Part shown: positions 1 through 13,408 of the stretch, piece by piece
Position numbering within the stretch: the first letter of the stretch is position 1
Layout of the letters: the number at the start of each line of letters is the position of its first letter
Source of the DNA: Paramecium pentaurelia
Taxonomy: Eukaryota > Ciliophora > Oligohymenophorea > Peniculida > Parameciidae
Length of the DNA stretch: 64,000 bases
NCBI GenBank assembly: GCA_905183005.1
Contig: CAJJDO010000003.1
Span: forward strand, 766,659-830,658
Direction of reading: 5' to 3'
Position numbers and translations under genes: made by a program
The notes under the pieces: model-generated
Database searches by the model: none
The model's input: the letters and a program-made list of their open reading frames with translations, nothing else
Told to the model about the DNA's origin: nothing

Positions 1-1
1 C

Positions 2-780
2 TATGAGAAATCATAAGATATATAAGACTAAGAATTTCTCAAGAAATACTATGATTGTCATGAGATCATCTCTAAATTAATTGATTTAACAGAATATTAC
101 AAATATAGATTGGACACACCTAATCTATTTATGCTTCCATTATTTAAATTGATAAAAAATTACAATAAATTACGAAAGTATCATTTTCAATATTTAGAGA
201 TTATCATTACACTTAAATCAAATATAAATTAAAAATATTGTTACCTTAAAATCGTAATAATGTTGATGTTCAATTTACATAATTATTGTAATTAACAATG
301 AGTAAACAAGAAGAAGAATAATAATCTTTGATTTCTCTCTTAAATAAATTCTAACCATAATAAAATAAAATGCCTAAATAAATTAAATCATATACTCAAT
401 AATCAAGTTTATCAACATCTAAATTAATTTCGAAACCCTTGATTAAACAAAGTGAATAATTAAGTAGAAAACTTAAATCCATTTTAAATGGAGATATTCG
501 TTAATAAATACCATAATCATTGCCAAAACAATAATAAATAAAGAAGACATAATCAAAATCTCATTCTACTATTAAATTTCATACTCTCCACAGTATAAAT
601 AATAATTCAAAAAAATTGAGTATGTAATCAAGTTAATCAAATTTGTAATAAATTAAAACTTTGGGATAAAGCAAAATTGGATCATAGGCAGATATAATTA
701 GTAGTATTTACTTATAGAAAAACAATCCTATTGTTAAAAATAGATAACAAAGAAAATTAATTTAATTATTTTATAAATGA
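2..780 (+). CDS. 3' part of an unknown ciliate gene
   Basis: Partial gene that enters from the left edge; about 252 codons are visible, ending at TGA 778-780. With TAA/TAG read as Gln, frame 2 is open. A 20-nt GT...TAG intron at 178-197 must be removed, otherwise the frame ends at 298. The first part (KYRLDTPNLFMLP, then KLRKDYHYTQIKY across the intron) looks like a compact conserved domain with Tyr, Leu and basic residues. The rest is a low-complexity tail rich in Gln, Ser and Lys (for example SQSNLQQIKTLGQSK). I do not recognise the family. The 20-nt intron is at the lower limit known for Paramecium. I am confident the gene exists and have no function for it. Confidence 0.75.
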
Positions 781-1431
781 TTATATTATTAAAATTACAA
801 TTTAATTCACATCATATCTTAAAGGAATTTCAATCAATCAAATTGATTATTTTATCATCTAATAGAATTAAAGTAAACTCAATAATTCAAAATAATTCAA
901 AATATTCAATTTTTATAATGATTATTCGATATATTTATTCTTATATCTACTAATTACTTAAAATTTTAATATGAAAATACATAACTAATTTAATGTGATT
1001 TTAATACTATACTATAATTAATCGAACTATCTTTGAATAAAGTTACAATAAAACTAATAAAAATTATATGTCATAGTTAGTTATACAATTTAATTTATGA
1101 TACTTAGACTTAAAAAATATAGATTGAAAGGAATATTAATGATTTTTCATTTCTTTTTGATCAGAATTATTAAAATACTTATATTTAATTACATATCATT
1201 ACATGATCTATGTTTTTATAAGAATATTAGAATTTATTAAATTTTATTATTAAAAAGTTAAAAATAGAAAAAATATGAATTAAATTATTATTATCTTTGA
1301 GATTTACAGAGAACAAAGTTACAGTTTTACAATAATGCTCATGTACAAGAGAAAATTATTTATTAATTTCCTTAAAGATTTATTACTGAAATAATAATGT
1401 ATATTGATATTTAATATATAAAATTAAAGTT
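781..1431. other. Long intergenic gap, nothing identified
   Basis: About 650 nt of AT-rich sequence between the end of the first gene and the kinase start. I found no frame with coherent codon use on either strand and no RNA gene. It must hold the 3' end of the first gene and the kinase promoter, but no specific element can be named. Confidence 0.4.
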
Positions 1432-3158
1432 ATGGGTTGTTTATAACCTAAGAAACTAAATAGGATAGTTGCTATGTAAACTACTAATAAAGATCTCGTA
1501 TTCACTTCTACTGCAGATATTCATAAACTTTATTCGTTTGGTAAAGTATTAGGGATTGGTGCTTTTGGAAAAGTATTAACTGCGAAGATGAGAAATAATA
1601 ATTCGAAACATTATGCGATTAAAATGATAGATAAGAGAAAAGTAAGAGGGAGAGAAGCAATGTTAGCAAATGAGATATATGTCTTATAGAAGTTAGATCA
1701 TCCTAATATAATTAAATTTTATGAGGTATATCAAAATGAACTATACTTTTACATAATTATGGACTATTGTGAAGGAGGGGAATTAGTGGAACGAATATAA
1801 AAAAGTCAAAAAAATCTTAGTGAAGGTCAAGTGCAGAACATTATATTTAAAGTAAATATTAAATGTTAACTGAGATCTGTTCAGCAATTATGTATATCCA
1901 TGAATAGGGTATTATACATAGAGATATAAAGCCTGAAAATATTTTATTTTCAACAAAAGATCCAAATGCTGAACCAAAATTAATCGATTTTGGATTGGCT
2001 ATAAAATTTGATTCAAGCAATCTTAAGTATTTATAAATTATACATATATTAGATAATTAAAAGCTGCTGTAGGTACTCCATTATATTTGGCACCAGAAGT
2101 TATTGAAGGTAAATATAATGAGAAGTGCGATGTTTGGAGTTTAGGCATTTTGCTCTTTCATTTATTATGCGGTTATCCACCATTTTATGGAAAGAATAGA
2201 ACAGATCTTTATGAAAATATCTAATATTAAAATGTAATATTCTCATTATCTATATGTAGTTGATATTTGATAGAAGACATTGGAATAATGTTAGTGATGA
2301 AGCTAAAGATTTAATTAAAAAGATGTTGAATAAAAATCCAAATATTAGACCTAGTGCAAAAGATTGTCTACGTCATTCTTGGTTCAGAAGAAAATTTTAA
2401 AATCCTGTTAAATTGTAAAGAGGAAGGAGTACTATAATTTCAATGAAATCACCTTAATCTGAAGATTAAAGATCAATATATTAAATGTTAAAAACATTTA
2501 GAATAGGTGCTAAATTTAAGAAAGAAGTCATGAAAGTGTTAGTCAATTAAATGAATGAAAAAGAATTGGGGAGATTAAAATAAGTATTTTAGAAAATAGA
2601 TGTTGATAATTCAGGAACTATTACTGTATAAGAATTGAAAGAAGCATTAATGGAAGAAGTATAAATAATTAATAAAAATAGGGATCACATATAAGTCATG
2701 AAGAAATAGAATAATTAATATAACTTGTAGGATTTGAGATTTTGGAAGAGGATAAAGATGATAATGATTGTGCATCTACAACTAAATCAACAAAACCACT
2801 TGTTATTAAATATAGTGATTTTCTAGCTGCATGTATAGATGAAAGAAGAGTATTAACTAGAGAAAAAGTAATATATATTATTATTATTATTTAGTTATGG
2901 TCTGTATTCAAATATTTTGATACTTAAGACGCTAATTTTATAATGAAAGAAGACATTAAAGAAGCATTGGCAAGACATGGTAGATAATTATCAGATGAAA
3001 AAATAGATGAAATGATTTATGAAATTGATCCTAATCATGATAATAAAATTAGTTTTGAAGAATTCTGTTAAATGATGGGTGTTGCTGGAGTTGAATAAAC
3101 TATGGATTTTAAGGATGAAATAAAAGAACATTTAATTTTTCAACAATCTCAAGAATGA
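1432..3158 (+). CDS. Calcium-dependent protein kinase (CDPK) with EF hands
   Basis: Ser/Thr kinase activated by calcium, about 533 aa after splicing. The protein starts MGCLQPKK: Gly2 and Cys3 suggest N-myristoylation plus palmitoylation, as in membrane-bound CDPKs. Kinase motifs in order: glycine loop GIGAFGKV, catalytic lysine in YAIKMIDK, HRDIKPEN, DFGLA and the APE-type LAPEV. After the kinase come a junction segment and an EF-hand region with calcium loops such as DVDNSGTITVQEL and DPNHDNKISFEEF. Five introns: 1852-1874 (ends GAG), 2027-2052, 2234-2259, 2659-2681 and 2868-2894. Each restores the reading frame. CDPKs are known in plants, apicomplexans and ciliates. The first intron, within the kinase N lobe, is the least certain because it ends in GAG and leaves one residue fewer than usual. 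Confidence 0.93.
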
Positions 3159-3413
3159 TTCTTTATTGTTTATTTTCATATTATTTAAATCATAATTAAT
3201 TTGCAGATTGTTTTTATTTATTCTCAATACAGAATACTTATATAATAAAGTAAAAAAAGTATATGTACAAATTATCTATCACTTAACAGATTATTATCAG
3301 TATACTAAATATAACATTAATTGTTAATTTATGATATAGTATATATATATGTCATATTATTATGAATTATGACTTTTTAATATTTTTTCATCTTACCTAA
3401 ATTAATATATAAT

Positions 3414-4956
3414 ATGGTGTTTATTATTCTGATGCTACTATTGGGGTGGACTCAATCTTAAGGATGTTAGCCTTATGGAATTAGATTATTTTTAGGACAT
3501 TATTTTAGTTATTTGAGAAATAGTTAGGATGTTATTCGAATAGTTTTCAATACTGAAGTATTTTATATGTTTTGATAATTTCTAGTAAGAATGTAGAGGT
3601 TAGTTCGTTCTTGAGTTGATGGATGGCAAAACAGATAAATAATTGATGACATCCTAAATCACATACTATGATACTCAATTATTAAACATGACATAAATAT
3701 ATGAAAAGAATTAAACCACTCATTATAATTATGAGACATTCATTCATACATTTAAGATTGGCTTAAGTAATTTAGATGTAAATGTATCAACATCTTATAA
3801 TTACACAATTGTTTCTAGATAAAATTCAATAACATCTGGTCCATATAAATTTGATATTCCTTTGGCATAAAATGAATAAAAAATGTTAGTGTTTGGAGAT
3901 ATGGATTCAAATTGGGTCTAAAATTATTCTAAGGATACATTTAATTGGTTAGAGAATTAAGTTAAGTCTGATAAACGATATGATACAATTATATTCACAG
4001 GAGATATGGCATATGATTTAGAATCAAATAATTGTAAATAGGGAGATAATTGGCTAAGAAACATTTCAGTATTTACAAATAGATATCCATTTATGGCAGC
4101 ACCTGGAAATCATGATAATGGAAATAATACTTTTTATGATTTTTTTAGAGCTAATTTTGGTGCTCTATTTTTAAAGGAATATAATACTTAACATTATCTT
4201 AATGATTTTTTTAGTTTTGATGTTGGAATGGTACATTTTATATCATTTAATCCAATCAAAGCAGTTTATCATAATGATGTTAATAATATTACTCATTTAA
4301 TAGTAGAATAAATGAGAAATGATTTAATTCAAGCAAATTATAATCGAGAGAAAGTACCTTGGATCATAGTTTACACTCATTATCCAATATATTGTTCAGC
4401 TCCTAATAGTGATCAATGTTTAAATAATTTTAACTATTTATCAGCATTTGAGGATCTATTTGTATAATACAATGTAGATTTATATTTAAGTGGACATGTA
4501 CATACTTATTAAAGAAATAAACCATATTATAAAAATAATATTGCTTAATACTAATAAAAAGATAATATCATTTCTAAATATTAATATCCTGTATCTATAA
4601 TTGAAGGTATTGCAGGTACAGATTATGGAGAATAAAATGAAACATTTCCACAAAAACCATTTATAGAGATTTAAAATCCAAATCATGGAGTTGGAATCAT
4701 TACAATCAAAAATTCCACACATTTATATTATGAACATATCACTGTTGCAGATAACAAAGTTATAGATTCTATATGGATAAATCGTTCTATAGAGTTAAAT
4801 AACAAATCTAAACATGATGGTTTTGAGATTGTTATGTGGGTAATCTTTTCTATTTTAATGGTGATAACTGGTGTTTCTATATATTTTAAATCAAATCAAG
4901 GGAAGAAAAACAAAAATAAACTATTGGATGAAACAATAAAAATGGTTGTCAGTTGA
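3414..4956 (+). CDS. Purple acid phosphatase-like metallophosphoesterase
   Basis: About 504 aa. It begins with a hydrophobic signal peptide (MVFIILMLLLGW) and ends with one transmembrane helix near the C terminus (VMWVIFSILMVITGVSIYF) followed by a short Lys-rich tail. The metallophosphoesterase motifs are all present: GDMDSNW, GDMAYD, PGNHDNG, HYPIYCS and GHVHTYQR. These supply the Asp, Asn and His ligands of the two-metal site, so this copy should be active, with the catalytic domain in the lumen or outside the cell. One 28-nt intron lies at 3558-3585. The next gene downstream is a diverged tandem copy starting 11 nt after this stop. Confidence 0.92.
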
Positions 4957-4967
4957 TTGTTTATCTA

Positions 4968-6340
4968 ATGATTATTTTATTAAATATTCTTATATAATTT
5001 TAAGAAATTGAAGGAAGAATTTGTAATCCTTATGGCTTCAGATAGTCTTTAGGACATTATTATTCAATTTTAAATTACTAATAAGATGTCATAAGAATAA
5101 CATTCAATTCCGAGGTAGGACATATTACTAGCAAAAATAGGGTCTTTGTAAATCTGCATTCGTTGTTCTTTTGGAGAATTATACATTTTACGAATATGAA
5201 ACTAATCTTATTTAAACAAATGGGATGACTTTTTGCAATTCTTATCATTCATTCTCTCATACATTCTAAATAGGGACCAAATATTTACAATAAAATTATT
5301 AAAGCAATTATTATATCCAGGAGGGCAAATCTATATATGGTCCATTTATGATATATTATGCAGGACCATAAAAACCAAGTAAATTTATTTTGCTGGGTAA
5401 TTTGGATTCATAATGGAAAGTAAATAACTCTTAACATACATTTAACTTCTTAGAAAATTCTGCGAAAATTTATTAATAGTTTGATGGAATTATATATTTA
5501 GGGAGTATGGGATTTAATTTAGAGGATAATAATTGTTTACAGGGTGATTATTTTCTAAAGAATATTTCAATATTTACTTCAAATTACCCTTTTATGATAT
5601 CTCCAGGAAATTATGATGCAGGACAATCAAAAAAATTTGTTTTTATTAAGTAATAGTTTAAAATGCCTATAATTTCAGATTACAAATTTGATTTAGTTGA
5701 ATATTATAGTTTTGATGTTGGATATGCTCATTTCATTTAATTTAATCCTTTCTAATAAATAGTTCTAGATATTTAAGGATAGAAGATATTAGATATACTT
5801 GAAGAAGATTTAATCAGAAATTAATAACCTTGGATAATAGTATATACACATTATCCCTTATAATGTAATGGAATTTCTTAATGTCAATTATTTACTAATA
5901 AATTATAAGAATTTATTAATATTTTCAACAAGTATCAAGTAGATCTAGTATTTTCTTCTTATGCTAATATTTATTAAAGATATATGAAGAATAATGTCAA
6001 TTCGTTTATTTAAGTGATTGAAGGTATAAGTGGGAATGATATAAATTGGGAGGATATCTATATGAATTCATTAGAAATAGCATATTAATCAAGAGAGGTT
6101 GGATTTGGAGAATTGAATATTTATAATTAGACTCATTTATTTTATTAGCATAAATTATCTAAGAATAATTAAAGTATAGATGATTTTTGGATTATTAAAT
6201 AGAATAAAGAAGAAATTTCACATTTTTTAATTGTTACAATTATTTTAATAATGATTACTTTTATTTCATAATTATTTGTAATTTATAGATGTGTAAGAAG
6301 AGAACAATTATAAAATAAATTTAATTTAGTAAATAGTTGA
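4968..6340 (+). CDS. Catalytically dead purple acid phosphatase paralogue
   Basis: Tandem copy of the preceding gene, about 448 aa, with the same layout: short signal peptide, phosphoesterase fold, C-terminal transmembrane helix and basic tail. The intron sits at the equivalent place (5115-5140, 26 nt). Metal ligands present in the neighbour are replaced: GDMD becomes LGNLD, GDMAYD becomes GSMGFN, GNHD becomes GNYD, and GHVHTYQR becomes SSYANIYQR. Only the Asn of GN(H/Y)D and the HYP motif survive. The frame is intact over its whole length, so it looks like a selected pseudoenzyme, not a decaying copy. Its role (binding, or regulation of the active paralogue) is inference. Only 11 nt separate the two genes. 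Confidence 0.88.
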
Positions 6341-6458
6341 ATTTATGATTATTTATAAATAATATTTAATTTTATAATGTTAATATATGTTAATAATAAT
6401 TTATTTATTTTAATAATAGTTTAAAAGATTTTCATAATATGACATAAAATATGAAAAA

Positions 6459-8488
6459 TCAAATTTCTCTTCCTTATTAAATAACTTCAATTAATGTTAA
6501 TAAATTATTCTTTTTAACAGCATTTCTACACATATTGGTGATGGCAATTTTAGCATTTCCAACTCTCAATTAACTTGCTTTACTGATCATAGCATTAACT
6601 TCTTTTAAGTTATTCATTAAGATATCATTATTTTATTTCTTTTTATAAAGTTCACTTTATATAGCTTTATTTTGAACCATTACATTTGCATACATTTTTT
6701 ACATAGTTTTAATATCTCCAATCATTCTAGAATCTTCAGCTTTAACAATATAAGATTTAACAAGATTCATAGCTTCAGCAACATCACCTGAAATTTATAA
6801 TTTTGAAGATTTATGTTATTGTACAGCTTCTAGTACTTTTTTAAACTCTTACATTTCTCCAGGAAATTATCCAACTGTCATTAAATCTTAAATTTAAATG
6901 AAATCACAAAGATCTTAAATAATATCGCCACAAGTAGCAATGGAATCACAACGAATAATTACTTTTCCTTCCTTAGAATCAAACTATTATATTGATTATC
7001 TAAATTTACATGAATCTATAATTTTTATTGATTAACAATATTAATAGTATTGAATACAAATTCATTTGTAGATTCAAATTTTTTTTTGATATCCTCATTA
7101 ATATTGAAACATTAATCTATCCATTTAACATATCTAGGAACTCTTTCATTAATTTTAGCTTCAATAAATGATTATATTTTAAGATCTTAATCAACATATT
7201 AAAAGTTAGCAAATTTAGGAAAAGTAGGTGATGTTTCCAATATTAAAAAGTAATTTCCATGAGGATTTGATGAAACAAAAACTTTACAATTTAACATCAC
7301 TTTCTAATTATCAACCAATTATTTAAGAGGTGCAAATAATTTATCTGAAGGTTGAGGATTATTAACTATGTATCCTTCTTTATAATATGTGTCATGAAAT
7401 ATAATAGCTTAAGTTATATAATAACCAGGTTCTGATAGAATGAAAACTAAATTTAAACATTAATTAGCTATATTTTTTTAGAATCCACATCGTATATCTA
7501 ATCCAGTAGGCATTTTATCTAATTACATTTATTAAAGTAATTCTTATTTTTTTTAAGTTAATTCAGTTAGAATACTACTTTAAGATAAATTCATATTATC
7601 TGTATCTTTATCAACAATAGTATATCCTTTTACATTACCAGATTTAGATATTGATATAATTTGATTAACTCCAACTCCTCTTAGATCAGAATAAAGTAAT
7701 CCACTTAATTATTCATCTGAATTTACCTTTTATATTAATTAACCATTCTTCAATGATCTTAATTCTATTTATCCATTTCTTCTACCAACAATAAGATGAT
7801 TTTCATCATTACAAATAAGTTTAAATATCTTTTCTTAATCTTCATTATTGTGCCACAATTCCAATTGTTATCTATGTAATTTTATAGATCCATTTTCCAT
7901 TCCAGTTATAAGATAAGTTTAATCAAAATAAATAATTCCAGCAAAAGATAATGGTAAAGATTAAGTATTAAATTAAAATACAATCTCTTCTCCTTTTAAA
8001 AGTCTAACACAATTATCTGCAGTACCAACAGCAATATAATATTCATTATCAAAACCAAAAACACATAAAGAAACAACTTCATCACTTGCTACATTCCAAT
8101 ATATTTCCTCTCCTTAAATATTAAATCCTTATATACTGCAATTACCACCTACAAAAATTAATTCTTAAATTTATTTGCCATTATAATATTATCCAATTGC
8201 CAAAGTATTTATACCATCATTCACTTCTACAAAACATTAATCAAAATTATTTTCAACATCATAAACAGTTAAAGTATTTTCACTTGCCATAACAAGACAT
8301 TAATTAATCACATCTAATGATTTAAATTCTCTTTTCATATTTAAGAAATTAGATGTATTATTCTAAAATAGTAAAATACTCCCTATTGAAGTAAATCCAA
8401 TCAAAGAAGTAGTATCTCCAATAAGCTTACCTGCTGTAGCCATTATAATATCATATTTAAGTGAAAAGTTGTAAGATTAGACAATCAT
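6459..8488 (-). CDS. BBS2: BBS2, BBSome subunit
   Basis: Bardet-Biedl syndrome 2 homologue, about 667 aa against 721 in human. BBS2 is a beta-propeller subunit of the BBSome coat, which moves membrane proteins in cilia. N terminus: NFSLKYDII matches the FTLKLRHKI start of animal BBS2. Propeller segments such as IGGNC (here VGGNCSIQGFN) and ITGMENGSIKLH follow. The C-terminal helix contains AMISKASQLRVGNAK, matching the family's RAARLRVGKPK. One intron at 6984-7009 (26 nt). The start at 8488 was preferred to the Met at 8443 because it adds the conserved first strand. Divergent from SIN1, 174 nt apart. Confidence 0.92.
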
Positions 8489-8662
8489 TTAATCTTAAAA
8501 TATTTATTGATATTTAATTATATAACTATAAATATATTCACCATTCACTTCTATAAATCATATATGATTATTATTATATTCAATTATATCATTATATCAA
8601 AAACTAATAAACTTATATTTATTGATAAATTATTTATACTCCTTCTTTTATATTAAATTTTT

Positions 8663-10318
8663 ATGGAAATCAGTAATCGCAAAGACATAGAAAAATTGAT
8701 AGCTTATAGCAAAAGTATTCAAGTTGGTCTTATCGAAGATGTATTTATCTGAGCTATCCCAGGATTTCAATGATCAATATACTCCTCCTGAGAAATATGT
8801 CTATGATTTAGAACCTATTCCTAATATTAAATTAGAAGAATTTGATACTAATCTAAATGAAGATGAAATGCTTAAATTATTGAAATAGAATGTTCAATCT
8901 GCAAAAATGAAAGATAGTATAAGCAGTGAACCAAATAGTCTAGAGAGTCAAGATTCTATTATAAGGAGATCTACTCCTCCTAAACCTAAATAAAAATAAG
9001 TTGATCCTCTTATTTAAATCCCTGTTTAGAAAAGCTAAACTACTGTAGATATGACAGAATATAATAAAGTTCCTGAAGAAGTATTATAATTATTGGAAGG
9101 AACAAAAGAACGTAAATCAATGTTAGGTGCAGCTATCAAAAATACTAAAGGAACAAGTTTGTTCTTATAATCTTAAGGAAAACCTATTAAAATTTATTTC
9201 TTTAACACTCAATAAAATATTCAAATAAATGTCACTAAAAATACTACAATTCTATAAGTTATCAGAATGAGTATAACTGAATATTAAAAAAATAATAATT
9301 TTGATTAGATATTACTTAGATATCCTAATAATGTTGATGCATATGAAATAAGATTTATTGATGATGATTATGAATTTAAAGCAGAAATGGCTTTTGGTGC
9401 AATTGATAAAAAAAAAGAAATCTTATCTACTTAGACAAATGTTTTCTCTCTTATTGAAATAAGTAATTATAAATAACAATCCAATGATAATATGTATATA
9501 TTTGAAAAAAATAATCCAAATATGATTTTGATTGACGTACTTATTATTGATTAAAACCCTGAAAAGAATATCATTACAAAAATTTAATTAGATAAAAACT
9601 CCACTGTAGAAGATATAATTATTCAGATTAGTAAAAAGTATAAATAAGTAAATTGTTCCAAACTTATTTGTAGATCAATCAAGTAAATTATATTATACAA
9701 TTAAATGATGATGACACTCTTTTAGATCTTGATTTAAGAATGCCTATAGCTTAATTATAAAATAAAAAAATATAAATCAAATAAAAGACTTGGGCAGACT
9801 AAGCTGAACCATAATTCAATAATAGTCAAAGACGAGATACTATTACAGAGTAGGATGATTATGTCGATGCTCCATTAAATCATATCCAAGCATTTAAATA
9901 TGAAAAATTTACTGTTGTCAAAATAAATGAAAGAGGAAAAAGATAGGATAGAATATTAGGTATTGATCAATTCAGAATTTATAATATGAACAAAAAAGAA
10001 AACTTAGGTATCTTCTCATCTTAGAATAATCTTAGGATTGTTTGAAAGGATTTTAACTAATAAAAACACTGGTACAAAGTTTCCAGAAAGATTAATAGAA
10101 GATATAGTCGATATTCGTATTGCTAATTAATTTTTATACATTACTTTTAGATAAGAGAGTAATTTCTATAATATTATTTTATAGATGATTTCAAAGAATT
10201 GAAATTTGATACTTTAGATTCTAAAATTGCTTAAAAGATCTATAAGAAAATTCATTTTATTAGAGACTTTTAGATTACAACTTAGAAAGTTAGAACTTAT
10301 AGTTAAAAATTAGATTGA
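8663..10318 (+). CDS. SIN1/AVO1-like TORC2 subunit
   Basis: About 514 aa. Likely homologue of SIN1 (mSin1, yeast Avo1), the TORC2 subunit that presents AGC kinases to TOR. Middle CRIM-like region: PIKIYFFN, then VDAYEIRFIDDDYEF and VFSLIEI, which aligns with the AEDDGE...FALVE pattern of SIN1. After a ubiquitin-like stretch the C-terminal ~110 residues (FKYEKFTVVKIN to the end) fit the SIN1 PH domain. Introns 9648-9673, 10008-10035 and 10159-10184 are clear. The N terminus is less sure. The ATG at 8663 needs a 31-nt intron at 8723-8753 ending GAG; otherwise translation would start at 8739. The first residues (LIAYSKSIQVG) resemble the SIN1 start, which favours 8663. Confidence 0.8.
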
Positions 10319-10370
10319 TATAAAGATATTAAAATTATTATATTTATTTTATATTTTTTAAAAGTAAACA

Positions 10371-13300
10371 TCAAATTAATCCAAATCCTTCACAATTTTA
10401 CAAAGCTATTTAAAGTTTAATTATCATTTTCCCTATTGAATCATACTATGGTAATAAAAATACATTAAAACAGGTATGAGCTTTTGGTAATTATTCAGAA
10501 TCTTAAATAATATCAATGAATAATACTTTCTCCATATTTTTAAATTAAAAATTTTAATGATTTTAAACCACCTACTGGAATTCTATCTGAACCAGTACAA
10601 AAAAACAAAAATCTTTTTTATTTTTCTTCATTTAATGATCTTAAAAATTACCAAAATGATCTAAAAAATATAAATAATAATATTTACTTAATGTATTCAG
10701 AATTTTAATCGAATCCATCATATTCTGTTGTTTCCTCTAATTCCTATAGATTAAAGTGTTTTTATCCAACTATTAATTATTATAATTCATAGCCTGTAAA
10801 TAATTAAATACCATTTCCTTCCACTACTCTCCAAAAACCTTTTTTAAAAGAATTAAATGGCATTTAAATTGATTCATTTAAATAATAGTTAATGCATAAT
10901 TTTATATATTCATGCTTATTTTATTAATTCACTAGTATTTAAGCTCCATTAGGCTAAATATATTTTTAATGAAATATACAAGTAATTCAACTGTTCTTAT
11001 GTCATCCCATATAGCTTCAGTAATAGTGAAATTCAAAGCAAATACATCTTCTATATTATCATATTTATATTCAACAAGAGTATTGAGACCATTATAAACT
11101 TCTAGATCAAACTCTTTTAAATCTTCAAAACATATTGGTTCATTCATCAATTTCTTAAAAATTACTAATGGAAACTAGAGATCCAAATTAACTAATTATT
11201 TAGATTTATACCTTGATTATATAATGCTAATCCTAAAATCATACCAATTAACTCATATTTTATTGGCGTTTCCATATTATATTTATTAAACCATATAATG
11301 GAGTTATTATTTTTTGGTATAAACATTCCAAAATTTAAATCAAATAACTATTATGTCAATAAAGAGAAAAACTCTTTAGCTAATCCCCCTTGATCAATAC
11401 CTTGTTCTCCCTAAAATAGAATTTGAAGTTTAGCTTTTAAATTAATATCATTTTTTGATAGAGATTCTAAAGCACTTATTAAAACATCATTACGATCAAT
11501 CTACAAATTTAAAAATTTTTAAGAAAACATTAAAGAACTCTCAAATTAATTTTTTTAACTCATTTTAGAATCAATAGTTAGAATTTCATATTTGAATTCT
11601 AAAGGTATTACCCATGGATATTGACAAAATGTAAAATAATATGTTTCTAAATCATTTTTTTTATAACTCTCAAATTATATATATTCTAAATAGCAACCAT
11701 ATTTTGGATACATTTTAGCAATTTCTGCAATTTAAAATTTAATAGGATTTAACTTTTTAACAATTAGATTAGAATTATAAAATACCTATAAAAATTCAAG
11801 CATTTATTAAATAAATTGAATTTCTTTTTTTTATAATAATTGAATTTATTTCATCGATTACTATTTTAAGAAATTTCCAATAATTTCTATAATAGTCTAT
11901 ATATATTTGATAAAATATTCTTTAGGTAAGATTGTAAGATAATTTGATAAGAGCTCTTTATTCTCTTAACTTAAAGTTAAAAATACTTCTAAAATACTAT
12001 TCTCTTCTTAATATAATAAATCATTAAAGTATTTAAAATGTATAATAATAATAATTGCTCTTACAAAATAAATATTTTATTTGTAGTTTTACATTAAATT
12101 CTGTGTCCATTATTTAAGAATTTTTATATTTATTAAATCATTCACTTATTAAATTACTTATAAATTCAATTCTGGATTTTTATTATTGTAATTAATCACA
12201 TTATAGCAATTATTAAAGTTCAAAATAAATGATGCTCCAAAACTATCTGAAAAATTAGATAATTCATTTAAAGCAATAACTATATCATTTTGAAATGATT
12301 AAATAGGTTTTAATTCTATTATCTAATTCCAACAAACATTTGTCCAATCTATTTTACCCTCCTTAAACTATTCAATTAAATACTATTATAAAGTTTTCTT
12401 ATCAAATCCAAATTATTAAAATTTCGGATTACTTTTACAATAATTCTTATCACAAATAAATTTACCACATCCTTTATATGCTTTATAGTAAACGTGTTTA
12501 AAATCTTCATAACAAGCAATCTAAAAATATTATTGAATAATACTTTGATATCTAATTAATCATATTGCCATTTTCCATTTATTTACATATCAATAATTAT
12601 TAAATCTGCATTATAAGAACCTACAGTTTGATTTTCATTTAAAATTTCTCCATCAAAACTTCCTTAATGATCCTCCAATTATTTAATAGCATAATCAGCT
12701 TAAAAATGTTTATGTTTCAATAATCTTATTTATTGAACATTAATTTAATATTCATTTTTTATTGTTTCACATAATAACTAAATCCAATACTTCACTATAC
12801 AATCTTCATATATCTATAGAATCCCTCTTTTTGGGTATTGTAAATTAAGATATACAGCTTACTAAATTAATGATTTAATAATACTCTTAATAAATTTACA
12901 TTTAATGAAGGAACACCTTATTAATTAAAATATACTTTTCTTGGTATAGTTATACCAACACCATATTCTTATCCCCAAATATCAATCATTAATTTATTTA
13001 CCTGTCATAATAATTAAATATCCTACTAAAACAAAATCATCAGGCTACAATTTAATTATATTCTAATTTAATGTATTATCTATTGAATATTTTAATAGAA
13101 AATTCTCATTAGTTAATAAATCACAATTCAATGCTCCAGGCTAATTCATGAATTTAATTTATACCTTCTCTCTAATTTAATTTGGAGTAATCCCTTATAA
13201 ATATTCTATATAATATTTCCATTATCTAAGCCACTATTTAGAAACAATATATAATTGTTTATTATCTACTTTAATTTCTTTCAAACCCTTAGATGATATG

Positions 13301-13408
13301 AATATTACCTTCATTGTCTATTAATAAAGGATTATTTCTTTTTAAAATGGAATTACTTCTTGCTTAATATTGTTCATTTTAATAGATATATTTAAATTGT
13401 AAATAAAA
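10371..13408 (-). CDS. HECT E3 ubiquitin ligase with DUSP-like and AZUL domains
   Basis: Minus-strand gene, about 937 codons downstream of an in-frame TGA at 13409-13411. Domain order: a DUSP-like domain (LYIVSKQWLRQW ... PGALNC ... DDFVLV), a ubiquitin-like segment, an AZUL zinc finger (YYKAYKGCGKFIC, then CKSNPKF) as in UBE3A/E6AP, then a long linker and a full HECT domain (FQGEQGIDQGGLAKEFF ... LPKAHTCFNVF ... GFGLI). The catalytic Cys is in HTCFN (codon about 10470-10472). Nine introns of 20-31 nt keep the frame. The HECT C terminus resembles UBE3A. DUSP is normally found in deubiquitinases, so the combination is unusual. No ATG exists in this frame after the TGA, so the true start lies upstream, probably in the adjoining coiled-coil frame. 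Confidence 0.88.
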
